Shown: one piece after another, positions 34,602 to 43,138 of the stretch | Layout: every line of letters begins with the position of its first letter | Position numbering within the stretch: position 1 is the first letter of the stretch | Notes under the pieces: model-generated | Database searches by the model: none | The model's input: the letters and a program-made list of their open reading frames with translations, nothing else | Told to the model about the DNA's origin: nothing | Translations under genes and position numbers: made by a program | NCBI RefSeq assembly: GCF_002338065.1 | Contig: NZ_DDHJ01000024.1 | Location: 57,697 to 121,696 of the forward strand | Length of the DNA: 64,000 nucleotides | Direction: 5' to 3' | Origin: Pseudomonas sp. UBA1879 | GTDB lineage: Bacteria > Pseudomonadota > Gammaproteobacteria > Pseudomonadales > Pseudomonadaceae

Positions 34602-35867
34602 CTAGCCCGGCACGCGACGGATCTTCGCGCCCAGCATTTGCAGCTTCTCTTCGATGCACTCGTAGCCACGGTCGATGTGGTAGATGCGGTCGATCAACGT
34701 GTCGCCTTCCGCGACCAACGCCGACAACACCAGACTGGCCGACGCCCGCAAGTCGGTTGCCATGACCGGCGCGCCCTTGAGTTTCTCGCAGCCAGTGACG
34801 ATGGCGGTGTTGCCTTCGACCTGGATCTGCGCGCCCATGCGGTGCATTTCATACACGTGCATGAAGCGGTTTTCGAAGATCGTTTCGATGATCGCGCCCG
34901 TGCCTTCGGCAATGGCGTTCAGCGAAATGAACTGAGCCTGCATGTCGGTCGGGAATGCCGGATACGGCGCGGTGCGCAGATTCACGGCCTTCGGACGCTT
35001 GCCATGCATGTTCAACTCGATCCAGTTCTCGCCGGTGGTGATCTCTGCACCGGCTTCACGCAGCTTTTCAAGCACGGCTTCGAGAATGGTCGGATCGGTG
35101 TCCTTGACCTTGACCCGGCCACCGGTCACGGCAGCCGCCACCAGGTAAGTGCCGGTTTCGATACGGTCAGGCATGACGCGGTAGGTTGCTTGGCCTAGGC
35201 GCTTCACACCGTCGATGGTGATGGTGTCCGTGCCGGCACCCGAGACCTTGCCGCCCATGGCATTGATGAAGTTCGCCAGATCGACGACTTCCGGCTCGCG
35301 GGCCGCGTTCTGCAGAACGCTACGACCGTTGGCCAGCGCGGCGGCCATCATGATGTTTTCGGTACCGGTCACGCTGACGGTATCGAAGAAGAAGTGCGCA
35401 CCGCGCAGACCGCCTTCCGGCGCCTTGGCTTTGATGTAGCCGCCCTCTACTTCAATGACCGCGCCCATCGCTTCCAGCCCACGAATGTGCAAGTCGACTG
35501 GACGCGAACCGATAGCGCAGCCACCTGGTAATGCGACTTCGGCTTCGCCAAAACGGGCAACCATCGGTCCCAGCACCAGAATCGACGCACGCATGGTTTT
35601 CACCAGTTCGTACGGCGCGACCAGGGTCTTGATGGTGCGGGGGTCAATTTCGACACTGAGCTTTTCATCGATGATGGGCTCGATGCCCATGCGCCCGAAC
35701 AGCTCGATCATGGTGGTGATGTCGTGCAGGTGTGGCAGGTTGGCAACGGTCACAGGACCGTCAGCCAGCAACGTGGCTGCGAGAATCGGCAGGGCAGAGT
35801 TCTTCGCCCCGGAAATGCGGATTTCGCCATCAAGACGAACGCCGCCAGTAATAATCAGTTTGTCCAT
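34602..35867 (-). CDS. murA: MurA, UDP-GlcNAc 1-carboxyvinyltransferase
   Basis: MurA transfers enolpyruvate from PEP to UDP-GlcNAc, the committed step of peptidoglycan synthesis and target of fosfomycin. The 421-residue protein has the catalytic loop PGGCAIGSRPVD with Cys117 (so the fosfomycin-sensitive Cys type is kept), and N-terminal SGAKNSALP. The start MDKLIITGG at 35867 fits the family; a longer frame from 35966 overlaps ibaG. It lies 23 bases after ibaG. Confidence 0.97.
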   Translation of the reverse strand: MDKLIITGGVRLDGEIRISGAKNSALPILAATLLADGPVTVANLPHLHDITTMIELFGRMGIEPIIDEKLSVEIDPRTIKTLVAPYELVKTMRASILVLGPMVARFGEAEVALPGGCAIGSRPVDLHIRGLEAMGAVIEVEGGYIKAKAPEGGLRGAHFFFDTVSVTGTENIMMAAALANGRSVLQNAAREPEVVDLANFINAMGGKVSGAGTDTITIDGVKRLGQATYRVMPDRIETGTYLVAAAVTGGRVKVKDTDPTILEAVLEKLREAGAEITTGENWIELNMHGKRPKAVNLRTAPYPAFPTDMQAQFISLNAIAEGTGAIIETIFENRFMHVYEMHRMGAQIQVEGNTAIVTGCEKLKGAPVMATDLRASASLVLSALVAEGDTLIDRIYHIDRGYECIEEKLQMLGAKIRRVPG

Positions 35868-35890
35868 TGGAATCTCGACGCCAAATTGGC

Positions 35891-36130
35891 TCAGGTGCGC
35901 TCGGCCCATGCAGCGCGGCTGAAGAATTTCATGGTGACCGCATGGATGCTGCCATCGGCGATCCATGGGTTCAAATGCGTGTAGATCTGCTGCTGGCGCT
36001 TGACTGGACTCAGTGTAGCCAATTCGTCACTGACCACGTTCAGCTGGAAGTTGCAGCCTTCGCCTTCAACCTCGACCTGGATTCCTGGCAGCTTACCTTC
36101 AAGGAAGCTTTTAACTTCTACGGCCTGCAT
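35891..36130 (-). CDS. ibaG: IbaG/YrbA, BolA-family protein
   Basis: This small BolA-like protein (79 residues) belongs to the family that binds [2Fe-2S] clusters with monothiol glutaredoxins. The signature region SPVKRQQQIYTHLNPWIADGSIHAVTMKFFS and conserved Cys (EGCNF) and His residues are present. The ATG at 36130 is chosen; an ATG at 36178 gives an N-terminal extension without family support. The position between mla and murA is conserved in gamma-proteobacteria. Confidence 0.92.
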   Translation of the reverse strand: MQAVEVKSFLEGKLPGIQVEVEGEGCNFQLNVVSDELATLSPVKRQQQIYTHLNPWIADGSIHAVTMKFFSRAAWAERT

Positions 36131-36244
36131 GCTTAACCTCAATCGGCGCCCTACGCGCGCGGGTCGGCCATCATACAAAAAAGCCCTCTCGTTGCGAACC
36201 CTACTTTGCAGGCGACGGACGAGGGGCTTGATCGATGACAGCCA

Positions 36245-36550
36245 TCAATGGTGTTCGAACAGTTCGGTCAGACCCGATACCTGTGCAATCTCTTTCATGT
36301 CTTCGGGCAACGCTCGGACGCTGACCGACTTGCCAGCCGCTTGCCCGTCGCGCATGAACGCCAGCAGCAGGGCAAGGCCCACACTGCTGGACTTTTCTAC
36401 CGCAGAACAATCCAGCACCAACGTTGGCGCGTCGCTGGCCTTGATCAGCTGTGCGCCCTGCTCACGAAGGCCTGGCCCAGTGCGGTAGTCCAACACGCCG
36501 AACAGCTTCAGCTCGCCGCCACCGACGGCGGTCACACATGCTTCACTCAT
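36245..36550 (-). CDS. mlaB: MlaB, STAS-domain subunit of the Mla transporter
   Basis: MlaB is a cytoplasmic STAS protein that stabilises the MlaFE ABC transporter. The 101-residue protein has the STAS strands and the conserved LVLDCSAVEKSSSVGLALLLAFMR segment. It overlaps mlaC by 4 bp and is separated from ibaG by 114 bases. Confidence 0.92.
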   Translation of the reverse strand: MSEACVTAVGGGELKLFGVLDYRTGPGLREQGAQLIKASDAPTLVLDCSAVEKSSSVGLALLLAFMRDGQAAGKSVSVRALPEDMKEIAQVSGLTELFEHH

Positions 36551-37203
36551 TGAGCAGCCTTGCCATCGTCGGATTTCTCCTTGGCCTTGGCGACTTCCCC
36601 GGCCCAGCCATTGATGGTCTTGTCCAGATTGTTGCCGTTGCGCTGCATGGCGTCAGCGAACTGATCACGGAACAGCTTGCCGATGTTGATGCCGTTGATG
36701 ATTACGTTGCGCAACTTCCATTCGCCGCCAACCTTCTCCAGCGTGTACTGCACAGGATAAACCGCGCCGTTGCTGCCCTTGACGGTCATACCTACGCTGG
36801 TGCGATCACCTGACTCATCCTTTGGCGGATCAACCGCGATACCTTGGTTGTTGTACTCCAGCAAGGCGTTGCCGTAGAACTGGAACAACCCCCGTTTGAA
36901 ATTCTCCGCAAAGGTCTGCATCTGCGCCGGCGTGGCATTGCGCGAATACTTGACGGTCATGATGCTTTTGGAAATGCCGTCGGCATCGACCACCGGGCCG
37001 ACAATGGTGTTCAGCGCGCTGTAGAACGCAGCAGGGTCCTGCCGGTATTTCTCTTTATTGGCACTTAGATCGGCGAGCATCTTGTTGGTCGTGTCCTGCA
37101 CCAGATCGTGCGCGGAGCCCGCCGCGTTGGCCATCAGGGGCAGCGCTGCAAGCAGTACCAGCAGGCCACGTCGCAAGGTAGAGATCATGAACAGCTTCCT
37201 CAT
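36547..37203 (-). CDS. mlaC: MlaC, periplasmic phospholipid carrier
   Basis: MlaC shuttles phospholipid between the outer-membrane MlaA complex and the inner-membrane MlaFEDB complex. The 218-residue protein has a Sec signal peptide (LLVLLAALPLMANA) and the family motifs DISKSIMTVKYSRNATPAQMQTFAENFKRGL and GEWKLRNVIINGINI. The start ATG at 37203 overlaps the mlaD stop. Confidence 0.94.
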   Translation of the reverse strand: MRKLFMISTLRRGLLVLLAALPLMANAAGSAHDLVQDTTNKMLADLSANKEKYRQDPAAFYSALNTIVGPVVDADGISKSIMTVKYSRNATPAQMQTFAENFKRGLFQFYGNALLEYNNQGIAVDPPKDESGDRTSVGMTVKGSNGAVYPVQYTLEKVGGEWKLRNVIINGINIGKLFRDQFADAMQRNGNNLDKTINGWAGEVAKAKEKSDDGKAAQ

Positions 37204-37667
37204 TTGGCGTCTTTATTGACCGTATTAAGCAGGAATTTACCGATCAGGTCCTCGAGTACCAACGACGACTGGGTGTCATGAATCGTGCCGCCATCCTTCA
37301 ACAACTGGTCATCGCCGCCAACGCTGATGCCGACGTATTTCTCGCCCAGCAGGCCCGCGGTCAGGATCGACGCAGTAGAGTCGGACGGCAGATTGTTCAC
37401 CCGCTTATCCACTTCCATGGTCACGCGGCCCATGAAGGTATCGTGGTCCAGATCGATTGCAGTGACCTTGCCGATGGTCACACCGGCCATGGTCACCTTC
37501 GCTCTGACAGTCAAACCGGCGATATTGTCGAAATTTGCATAAAGTTTATAACTGTCGTTGGTCGTGCTGGCGCTCAGACCGCTGACGCGCAGGGCGAGCA
37601 AGAGCAAAGCCAGAATCCCGGCCAGCAGGAACAGGCCGACACCGGTTTCGAGGGTGCGGTTTTGCAT
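37200..37667 (-). CDS. mlaD: MlaD, MCE-domain subunit of the Mla transporter
   Basis: MlaD forms a hexameric periplasmic MCE ring that contacts MlaC. The 155-residue protein has one N-terminal membrane anchor (about 9-28) and a single MCE domain (YKLYANFDNIAGLTVRAKVTMAGVTIGKV, LPSDSTASILTAGLLGEKYVGIS). It is short compared with some MCE proteins but standard for MlaD. Confidence 0.95.
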   Translation of the reverse strand: MQNRTLETGVGLFLLAGILALLLLALRVSGLSASTTNDSYKLYANFDNIAGLTVRAKVTMAGVTIGKVTAIDLDHDTFMGRVTMEVDKRVNNLPSDSTASILTAGLLGEKYVGISVGGDDQLLKDGGTIHDTQSSLVLEDLIGKFLLNTVNKDAK

Positions 37668-38464
37668 CAGAAGTCTCCAAACATCAAGGCGGTCAAAATA
37701 AAGTCCAGGCCCAGTACGGCCAGCGAGGCGTAGACCACGGTCTTGGTCGTGGCGCGACTGATCCCCTCTGAGGTGGGCTCGCAGTCATACCCTTGGAACA
37801 CGGCGATCCAGGTGACCACAAAGGCGAAGACGACGCTTTTGATGACACCGTTGATGACATCGTTCGGGAAAGAAACGCTGTTCTGCATGTTCGCCCAGAA
37901 GGAACCTTCATAGACGCCCAGCCAGTCCACCGCGACCCACGAACCGCCCCATATGCCGACCACACTGAAGATCAGGGCCAGCACGGGCAATGAAATGAAT
38001 CCGGCCCACAGACGAGGGGCGACGATGTATTTGAGCGGGTCGACGCCGATCATTTCCAGGCTGGACAGCTGCTCAGTGGATTTCATGTTGCCGATTTCAG
38101 CGGTCAACGCCGAACCTGCACGACCCGCGAACAGCAAGGCCGTGACGACCGGCCCCAATTCGCGCAGTAGCGTGAGGGCGACCATTTGCCCGACGGCCTG
38201 CTCGGAGCCGTACTTCGCCAGGATGCTGAATCCCTGCAGCGCCAGCACCATGCCGATGAAAATACCGGACACGACGATGATCGCCAGCGACATCACGCCG
38301 ACCGAATACAGCTGGCGAACCAGCAGTTGGAAACCGCCGCCAATTCCACCCCGCCCCAGCAAGGCATGAACCAGAAAAATCCCCGAACGTCCCAGCACTG
38401 CAACAATATCGATCGCGGAGCGCCCCATCAGGCGAACACGATCCATCAATGACTTTCTGCGCAT
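37667..38464 (-). CDS. mlaE: MlaE, permease of the Mla transporter
   Basis: MlaE is the inner-membrane permease of the phospholipid ABC transporter. The 265-residue protein has five to six hydrophobic helices and the MlaE signatures GMVLALQGFSILAKYG, LLRELGPVVTALLFAGRAGSALTAEIGNMK and EQLSSLEMIGVDPLKYIVAPR. One-base overlaps with both neighbours suggest coupled translation. Confidence 0.95.
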   Translation of the reverse strand: MRRKSLMDRVRLMGRSAIDIVAVLGRSGIFLVHALLGRGGIGGGFQLLVRQLYSVGVMSLAIIVVSGIFIGMVLALQGFSILAKYGSEQAVGQMVALTLLRELGPVVTALLFAGRAGSALTAEIGNMKSTEQLSSLEMIGVDPLKYIVAPRLWAGFISLPVLALIFSVVGIWGGSWVAVDWLGVYEGSFWANMQNSVSFPNDVINGVIKSVVFAFVVTWIAVFQGYDCEPTSEGISRATTKTVVYASLAVLGLDFILTALMFGDF

Positions 38465-39273
38465 CAGCGCTTCCCCAAAAGATCTTCGCGATAATCCGGT
38501 GCCGGATAGTGGAAAGGCACGGGGCCGTCTGGATCCCCTGTCATGAATTGGCGGATGCGTGGGTTGTCCGACTGCATCAGCTCTTGTGGCGTCCCCTGTC
38601 CCAGCACCTGACCGTCGCCAACGACATAGAGGTAGTCGGCAATGCTCGCGGTTTCGGCCAGATCGTGGGACACCACGACACTGGTGATGCCCAGCGCATC
38701 GTTGAGCAGGCGAATCAGCCGCACCAGCACGCCCATGGCGATCGGGTCCTGCCCCACGAAAGGCTCGTCGTACATGAGAATCTGGGGGTCGAGCGCGATC
38801 GCCCGAGCCAAGGCGACGCGACGCTTCATGCCGCCCGACAGCTCGTCGGGCATCAGTTCGACCGCTCCGCGCAAGCCGACCGCCTGCAGTTTCAGCAGAA
38901 CGATGTCGCGGATCATGTCTTCAGGCAGCTTGGTGTGAACCCTCAGCGGGAACGCCACGTTCTCGAAGACATCGAGATCGGTAAACAGTGCCCCGCTCTG
39001 GAACAGAACGCCCATTTGCTTGCGTGCATCGAACAGGTCACTGCGCGACAGCTGCGGCAGGTTCTGGCCATTGACCCAGACTTCGCCACTGCTGGGACGC
39101 AACTGCGCGCCCATCAGCCTTAGCAGTGTGGTCTTGCCACTGCCCGACGGCCCCATGATGCCGGTGACTTTGCCCCGGGGGATGCGGATGTCGACATTAT
39201 TGAAGATGCTGCGCGAGCCGCGCTTGAAGGACACACCCTTCAATTCGACCGCGTAGGCGTTATCGGCGCTCAT
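38464..39273 (-). CDS. mlaF: MlaF, ATPase of the Mla transporter
   Basis: MlaF powers the Mla system that keeps outer-membrane lipid asymmetry. The 269-residue protein has Walker A GPSGSGKTT at 41-49, signature LSGGMKRRVALARA and Walker B QILMYDEPFVGQD. It is the first gene of mlaFEDCB-ibaG-murA-hisGDC. It is divergent from kdsD. Confidence 0.96.
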   Translation of the reverse strand: MSADNAYAVELKGVSFKRGSRSIFNNVDIRIPRGKVTGIMGPSGSGKTTLLRLMGAQLRPSSGEVWVNGQNLPQLSRSDLFDARKQMGVLFQSGALFTDLDVFENVAFPLRVHTKLPEDMIRDIVLLKLQAVGLRGAVELMPDELSGGMKRRVALARAIALDPQILMYDEPFVGQDPIAMGVLVRLIRLLNDALGITSVVVSHDLAETASIADYLYVVGDGQVLGQGTPQELMQSDNPRIRQFMTGDPDGPVPFHYPAPDYREDLLGKR

Positions 39274-39588
39274 CTAAACTCCTTGCGATGCAGCCTGTTT
39301 CTCAGATGCCGCGTCCTTGACGAACGACACACTGTCTGGAGGGGCCGAACAAGCGGCGAACTATAACACCGCTGTCGAACACCGCCAAAGCTCCAACATG
39401 GCAAGTCGTTAATAGGGACAGATATTTCAGCCCGAGAAGACATTTCCTGCGCTGGAAACAGAGTGCTGCTGAACAGGAACTGAAGGACCGCGAGCTTCTA
39501 TTAAACAAACAGCGACGATGAAGCGTGAGGCTTTTCAACATTGTCGCTATAATCCCCGCCTTTTCACCCGACCGACCCTATTCTCGAC
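39274..39588. promoter_or_regulatory. Divergent promoter region between mlaF and kdsD
   Basis: These 315 bases hold no gene that I can support. For kdsD a perfect TATAAT lies at 39548-39553, 36 bases before the ATG, without a good -35. The mlaF promoter should lie on the other strand; GGAACTATAAC near 39357 is A/T-rich but not decisive. The sequence is locally poorer in GC than the genes around it. Confidence 0.5.
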
Positions 39589-40563
39589 ATGACCAACGCC
39601 CGCGACCTGATTCAATCCGCCCAGTGCACCATTCGCCTCGAAATCGAAGCCGTCGAGGGTTTGCTGGCGCACATCGATGCGGATTTCGTAAGCGCTTGCG
39701 AGATGATTCTGGCCAGTCAGGGTCGCGTGGTCGTGGTTGGCATGGGCAAGTCGGGGCATATCGGTAAAAAGATCGCAGCGACGCTGGCCAGCACTGGCAC
39801 CCCATCGTTTTTCGTCCATCCCGCCGAAGCCAGCCATGGCGACATGGGCATGATCACCAGCGCTGATATCGTCCTCGCGCTGTCCAATTCGGGCACCACT
39901 GCTGAGATCGTGACGCTGCTGCCGCTGATCAAACGCCTGGGCATCAAGCTCATCAGCCTGACCGGCAACCCTGAGTCGACGCTGTCCAAGGCGGCGGACG
40001 TCAATCTCAATGCCCGGGTCGAGAAAGAAGCGTGCCCACTCAACCTGGCACCGACCTCCTCGACCACGGCTGCGCTGGTCATGGGCGATGCGTTGGCCGT
40101 CGCCCTGCTGGATGCGCGCGGATTCACCGCCGAAGACTTTGCCTTTTCGCACCCCGGTGGCGCGCTGGGCCGTCGATTACTGCTCAAGGTCGAGCATGTG
40201 ATGCACACAGAAGCCGATCTGCCGAAGGTCGCCCGTGGCACGCCACTGCGTGATGCGCTGATGGAAATGACCCGCAAGGGCTTGGGCATGACCGCTATCG
40301 TCGAAGCCGACGGTCGACTGGCCGGCATTTTTACCGACGGCGATTTGCGCCGGACGCTGGATCGCGACATCGATATTCGTCAGGCCACCATCGACGACGT
40401 CATGACCCTTCATGGCAAAACCGTGCACTCGGACATGCTGGCGGCCGAAGCGCTGAAAATCATGGAAGACAACAAAATCGGCGCACTGATCGTCGTCGAC
40501 GGGAACGACTACCCGGTGGGTGCGTTCAACCTTCAGGATCTGCTGCGCGCGGGAGTGATGTAA
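39589..40563 (+). CDS. kdsD: KdsD, arabinose-5-phosphate isomerase
   Basis: KdsD makes D-arabinose 5-phosphate, precursor of KDO in LPS. The 324-residue protein has a SIS domain (about 40-180, GMGKSGHIGKKIAATLASTGTPSFFVHPAEA and LSNSGTTAEI) and two CBS domains (about 205-320). It begins the kdsD-kdsC-lptC-lptA-lptB-rpoN string; kdsC starts directly after its stop codon. Confidence 0.96.
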   Translation: MTNARDLIQSAQCTIRLEIEAVEGLLAHIDADFVSACEMILASQGRVVVVGMGKSGHIGKKIAATLASTGTPSFFVHPAEASHGDMGMITSADIVLALSNSGTTAEIVTLLPLIKRLGIKLISLTGNPESTLSKAADVNLNARVEKEACPLNLAPTSSTTAALVMGDALAVALLDARGFTAEDFAFSHPGGALGRRLLLKVEHVMHTEADLPKVARGTPLRDALMEMTRKGLGMTAIVEADGRLAGIFTDGDLRRTLDRDIDIRQATIDDVMTLHGKTVHSDMLAAEALKIMEDNKIGALIVVDGNDYPVGAFNLQDLLRAGVM

Positions 40564-41106
40564 ATGAGCGTCGACAACGTCAATAACAGCGAGCTGCTGC
40601 ACCGAGGCAAAGGCATCAAACTGGCGATCTTCGATGTCGATGGCGTGCTGACCGATGGCCGGTTGTATTTCCTGGAAGACGGCAGCGAGTTCAAGACCTT
40701 CAATACCCTGGACGGTCAGGGCATCAAGATGCTGATCAACTCGGGGGTGGCGACGGCTATCATCAGTGGCCGCAAGACCCCGGTGGTCGAGCGCCGCGCG
40801 AAAAACCTCGGCATCGCTCATCTTTATCAAGGCCGCGAAGACAAACTGGTGGTGCTCGACGAGCTTTTGCAGCAACTGAACCTAAGCTACGAGCAGGTCG
40901 CCTATCTGGGCGATGACCTGCCCGACTTGCCTGTGATCCGCCGGGTCGGTCTGGGCATGGCCGTGGCCAATGCCGCCGGGTTCGTTCGCCAGCATGCCCA
41001 CGCAACCACTCAGGCACGAGGCGGCGAAGGTGCCGCCCGGGAATTCTGCGAGTTGATCCTGACAGCCCAGGGCAACCTCGAAGCGGCCCACGCCGCCTAC
41101 TTATAG
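40564..41106 (+). CDS. kdsC: KdsC, KDO 8-phosphate phosphatase
   Basis: KdsC hydrolyses KDO-8-phosphate to KDO. The 180-residue HAD-family protein has motif I FDVDGVLTDG with Asp24 and Asp26, motif II (TAIISGR) and motif III/IV GDDLPDLPVI. It is cap-less, as in other KdsC tetramers. It follows kdsD with no gap. Confidence 0.95.
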   Translation: MSVDNVNNSELLHRGKGIKLAIFDVDGVLTDGRLYFLEDGSEFKTFNTLDGQGIKMLINSGVATAIISGRKTPVVERRAKNLGIAHLYQGREDKLVVLDELLQQLNLSYEQVAYLGDDLPDLPVIRRVGLGMAVANAAGFVRQHAHATTQARGGEGAAREFCELILTAQGNLEAAHAAYL

Positions 41107-41116
41107 AAGTGCATTT

Positions 41117-41689
41117 ATGCTGAGCAAAAGAATTCGTACGTTTCTGATCTTCGGTGTGCTGGCGGCGCTGCTCGCAGCGGCTGGCTACTGGAACATCAGT
41201 CCGGAGAGCTTCATGGACCAGCCCAAGGCGGCCGTGGATGACAACGCCATCGACTATTACGCGATGAATGCTCACAGCATTCAGTACCTGCCGGACGGCT
41301 CCATGCAGTACGACATGACGGCCGACAAGGTCGAGCACCTGAAGGCCACCGACGTGACCTTGATGACCACGCCGGTTCTGCAGATGTTTCGCGGATCGGA
41401 ATTTCCGTGGCACGTGCAAAGCGTTCGCGCCGAAGTGTCGCCAGGCGGGGATCATGTCGAGCTGATCGACAAGGTGCGCATCAATCGCACGGACGAAAAG
41501 AACCGCACTACGATCATCACCAGCACACGCATGACTGTCTTCCCTCAGAAGCAATATGCGGAAACCGCGCAACCCGTTAGAATCGACGGTTTCAACGGTG
41601 TGAGCACCGGTACGGGTATGAAAGCCTATCTAAAAGAAAGCAGGATACACCTGCTATCGAACGCAAGAGGACAGTATGAGGCTCCTTAA
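41117..41689 (+). CDS. lptC: LptC, inner-membrane LPS transport protein
   Basis: LptC is a bitopic protein that takes LPS from the LptB2FG transporter and passes it to LptA. The 190-residue protein has one N-terminal membrane helix (about 7-25) and a beta-jellyroll periplasmic domain with the motif MQYDMTADKVEHLKATD. The end overlaps lptA by 14 bp. Confidence 0.94.
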   Translation: MLSKRIRTFLIFGVLAALLAAAGYWNISPESFMDQPKAAVDDNAIDYYAMNAHSIQYLPDGSMQYDMTADKVEHLKATDVTLMTTPVLQMFRGSEFPWHVQSVRAEVSPGGDHVELIDKVRINRTDEKNRTTIITSTRMTVFPQKQYAETAQPVRIDGFNGVSTGTGMKAYLKESRIHLLSNARGQYEAP

Positions 41690-42224
41690 AACCCTCCCTA
41701 TTTTGCTTGGCCTGGGCGCGGCACTGGGAAGCGTGAGCGCCTGGGCTCTGCCGAACGATCAGGATCAGCCTATCCGTGTTCAAGCCGATGACGCCCAACT
41801 GGACGACAAGCAAGGCATCGCCACCTACACCGGTAACGTGATCATCACCCAAGGCTCGATGAAGGTCACCGGTAACAAGGTGACCATGACCCGCACGCCG
41901 GGTGGCGATATCGATGTGGTGACCTCTGTCGGCAACCTTGCGTATTTCGAGCAATTGCAGACCGCTGGCGACCCGAAACCGGTCCAGGGCTGGGGCGTGA
42001 CGATTCAGTACCATGCGCCGCAAAACCGCATCGTGCTGATCGATAAAGCCAAAGTGGTCGATAAGGACAACAACGTGACTCAGGGCGAGAAAATCGTCTA
42101 TGACACGGTGAGAAAACTTGCCAGTGCTGGCCGAGCCACTGGCAGCAAGGTCACTGAAGCACGCCCTCGTGTCGACATGGTGATCCAGCCGAAAAAGAAA
42201 ACCGACCAGCAGAAGGCCCCGTAA
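41676..42224 (+). CDS. lptA: LptA, periplasmic LPS-bridge protein
   Basis: LptA polymerises into the periplasmic bridge that carries LPS to the outer membrane. The 182-residue protein has a signal peptide (LPILLGLGAALGSVSAWA) and the OstA-like domain: VQADDAQLDDKQGIATYTGNVIITQGSMKVTGNKVTM. The stop overlaps the lptB ATG by one base (TAATG). Confidence 0.95.
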   Translation: MRLLKTLPILLGLGAALGSVSAWALPNDQDQPIRVQADDAQLDDKQGIATYTGNVIITQGSMKVTGNKVTMTRTPGGDIDVVTSVGNLAYFEQLQTAGDPKPVQGWGVTIQYHAPQNRIVLIDKAKVVDKDNNVTQGEKIVYDTVRKLASAGRATGSKVTEARPRVDMVIQPKKKTDQQKAP

Positions 42225-42949
42225 TGGCAACGCTGAAAGCCCAACACCTGGCGAAGGCCTATAAGAGCCGCCAGGTCGTACGTGACGTCAGCCTGTCGAT
42301 TGACAGCGGTCAGATTGTCGGCCTCCTCGGTCCCAACGGCGCGGGCAAGACAACATGTTTCTACATGATCGTCGGTCTGGTTCAGGCCGATCAGGGCCGT
42401 GTGCTGATCGACGATCAGGATGTCAGCCACCAGCCCATGCACGGCCGCGCACGTGCTGGTATCGGCTACCTGCCGCAAGAAGCGTCGATCTTCCGCAAGC
42501 TGTCGGTGTCGGACAACATCATGGCGATTCTCGAGACCCGCAAGGAACTCGATCGAGCCGGACGCCGCAAAGAGCTGGAAAGCCTGCTGCAGGAGTTCCA
42601 CATCACGCACATCCGCGACAACCTCGGGATGAGCCTGTCAGGTGGCGAGCGTCGCCGTGTCGAAATTGCTCGTGCGCTGGCAACGTCCCCCAAATTCATC
42701 CTGCTGGATGAACCCTTCGCGGGCGTCGACCCCATCTCCGTGGGCGACATCAAGCAGATCATTCACCACCTCAAGGCGAAGGGTATTGGCGTGTTGATCA
42801 CCGACCACAACGTCCGTGAAACCCTCGACATCTGTGAAACGGCCTACATCGTCAACGATGGGCAACTGATCGCAGAAGGCGATGCCGAAACCATCCTGGC
42901 CAACCAATTGGTCAAGGAAGTCTACCTCGGCCATGAATTCCGCCTGTAA
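42224..42949 (+). CDS. lptB: LptB, ATPase of the LPS export transporter
   Basis: LptB is the cytoplasmic ATPase of LptB2FG. The 241-residue protein has Walker A GPNGAGKTT at 36-44, signature LSGGERRRVEIARAL, Walker B ILLDEPFAGVDP and the switch His in TDHNVRETL. lptF and lptG are not in this window. It lies 189 bases upstream of rpoN. Confidence 0.97.
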   Translation: MATLKAQHLAKAYKSRQVVRDVSLSIDSGQIVGLLGPNGAGKTTCFYMIVGLVQADQGRVLIDDQDVSHQPMHGRARAGIGYLPQEASIFRKLSVSDNIMAILETRKELDRAGRRKELESLLQEFHITHIRDNLGMSLSGGERRRVEIARALATSPKFILLDEPFAGVDPISVGDIKQIIHHLKAKGIGVLITDHNVRETLDICETAYIVNDGQLIAEGDAETILANQLVKEVYLGHEFRL

Positions 42950-43048
42950 CCAGGCAAATGACAGGGGTTGGTTGGCGCGCACAGCATGCGCCTCATCGCC
43001 AACCTCACATAAAATGTCATTACACCCTAGGCAAACACACCGGCTTCG

Positions 43049-43062
43049 GGCATATAATTTGC
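43049..43062 (+). promoter_or_regulatory. Sigma-54-like -24/-12 element overlapping TATAAT before rpoN
   Basis: GGCA at 43049-43052 and TTGC at 43059-43062 are separated by six bases, which places GG and GC at the 12-base distance required for sigma-54 promoters. The six bases between them are exactly TATAAT (43053-43058), a consensus sigma-70 -10 box, 80 bases before the rpoN ATG. Sigma-54 binding here would block the -10 box and give negative autoregulation. The overlap is seen; the function is inferred. Confidence 0.5.
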
Positions 43063-43138
43063 TTAAGTTGGCGCCTCGGCGCCCCAAGTAGTGGATGGCG
43101 CGCATGTGCGCCGGCGAATAAGGTGTTAAGTCCCTGCC

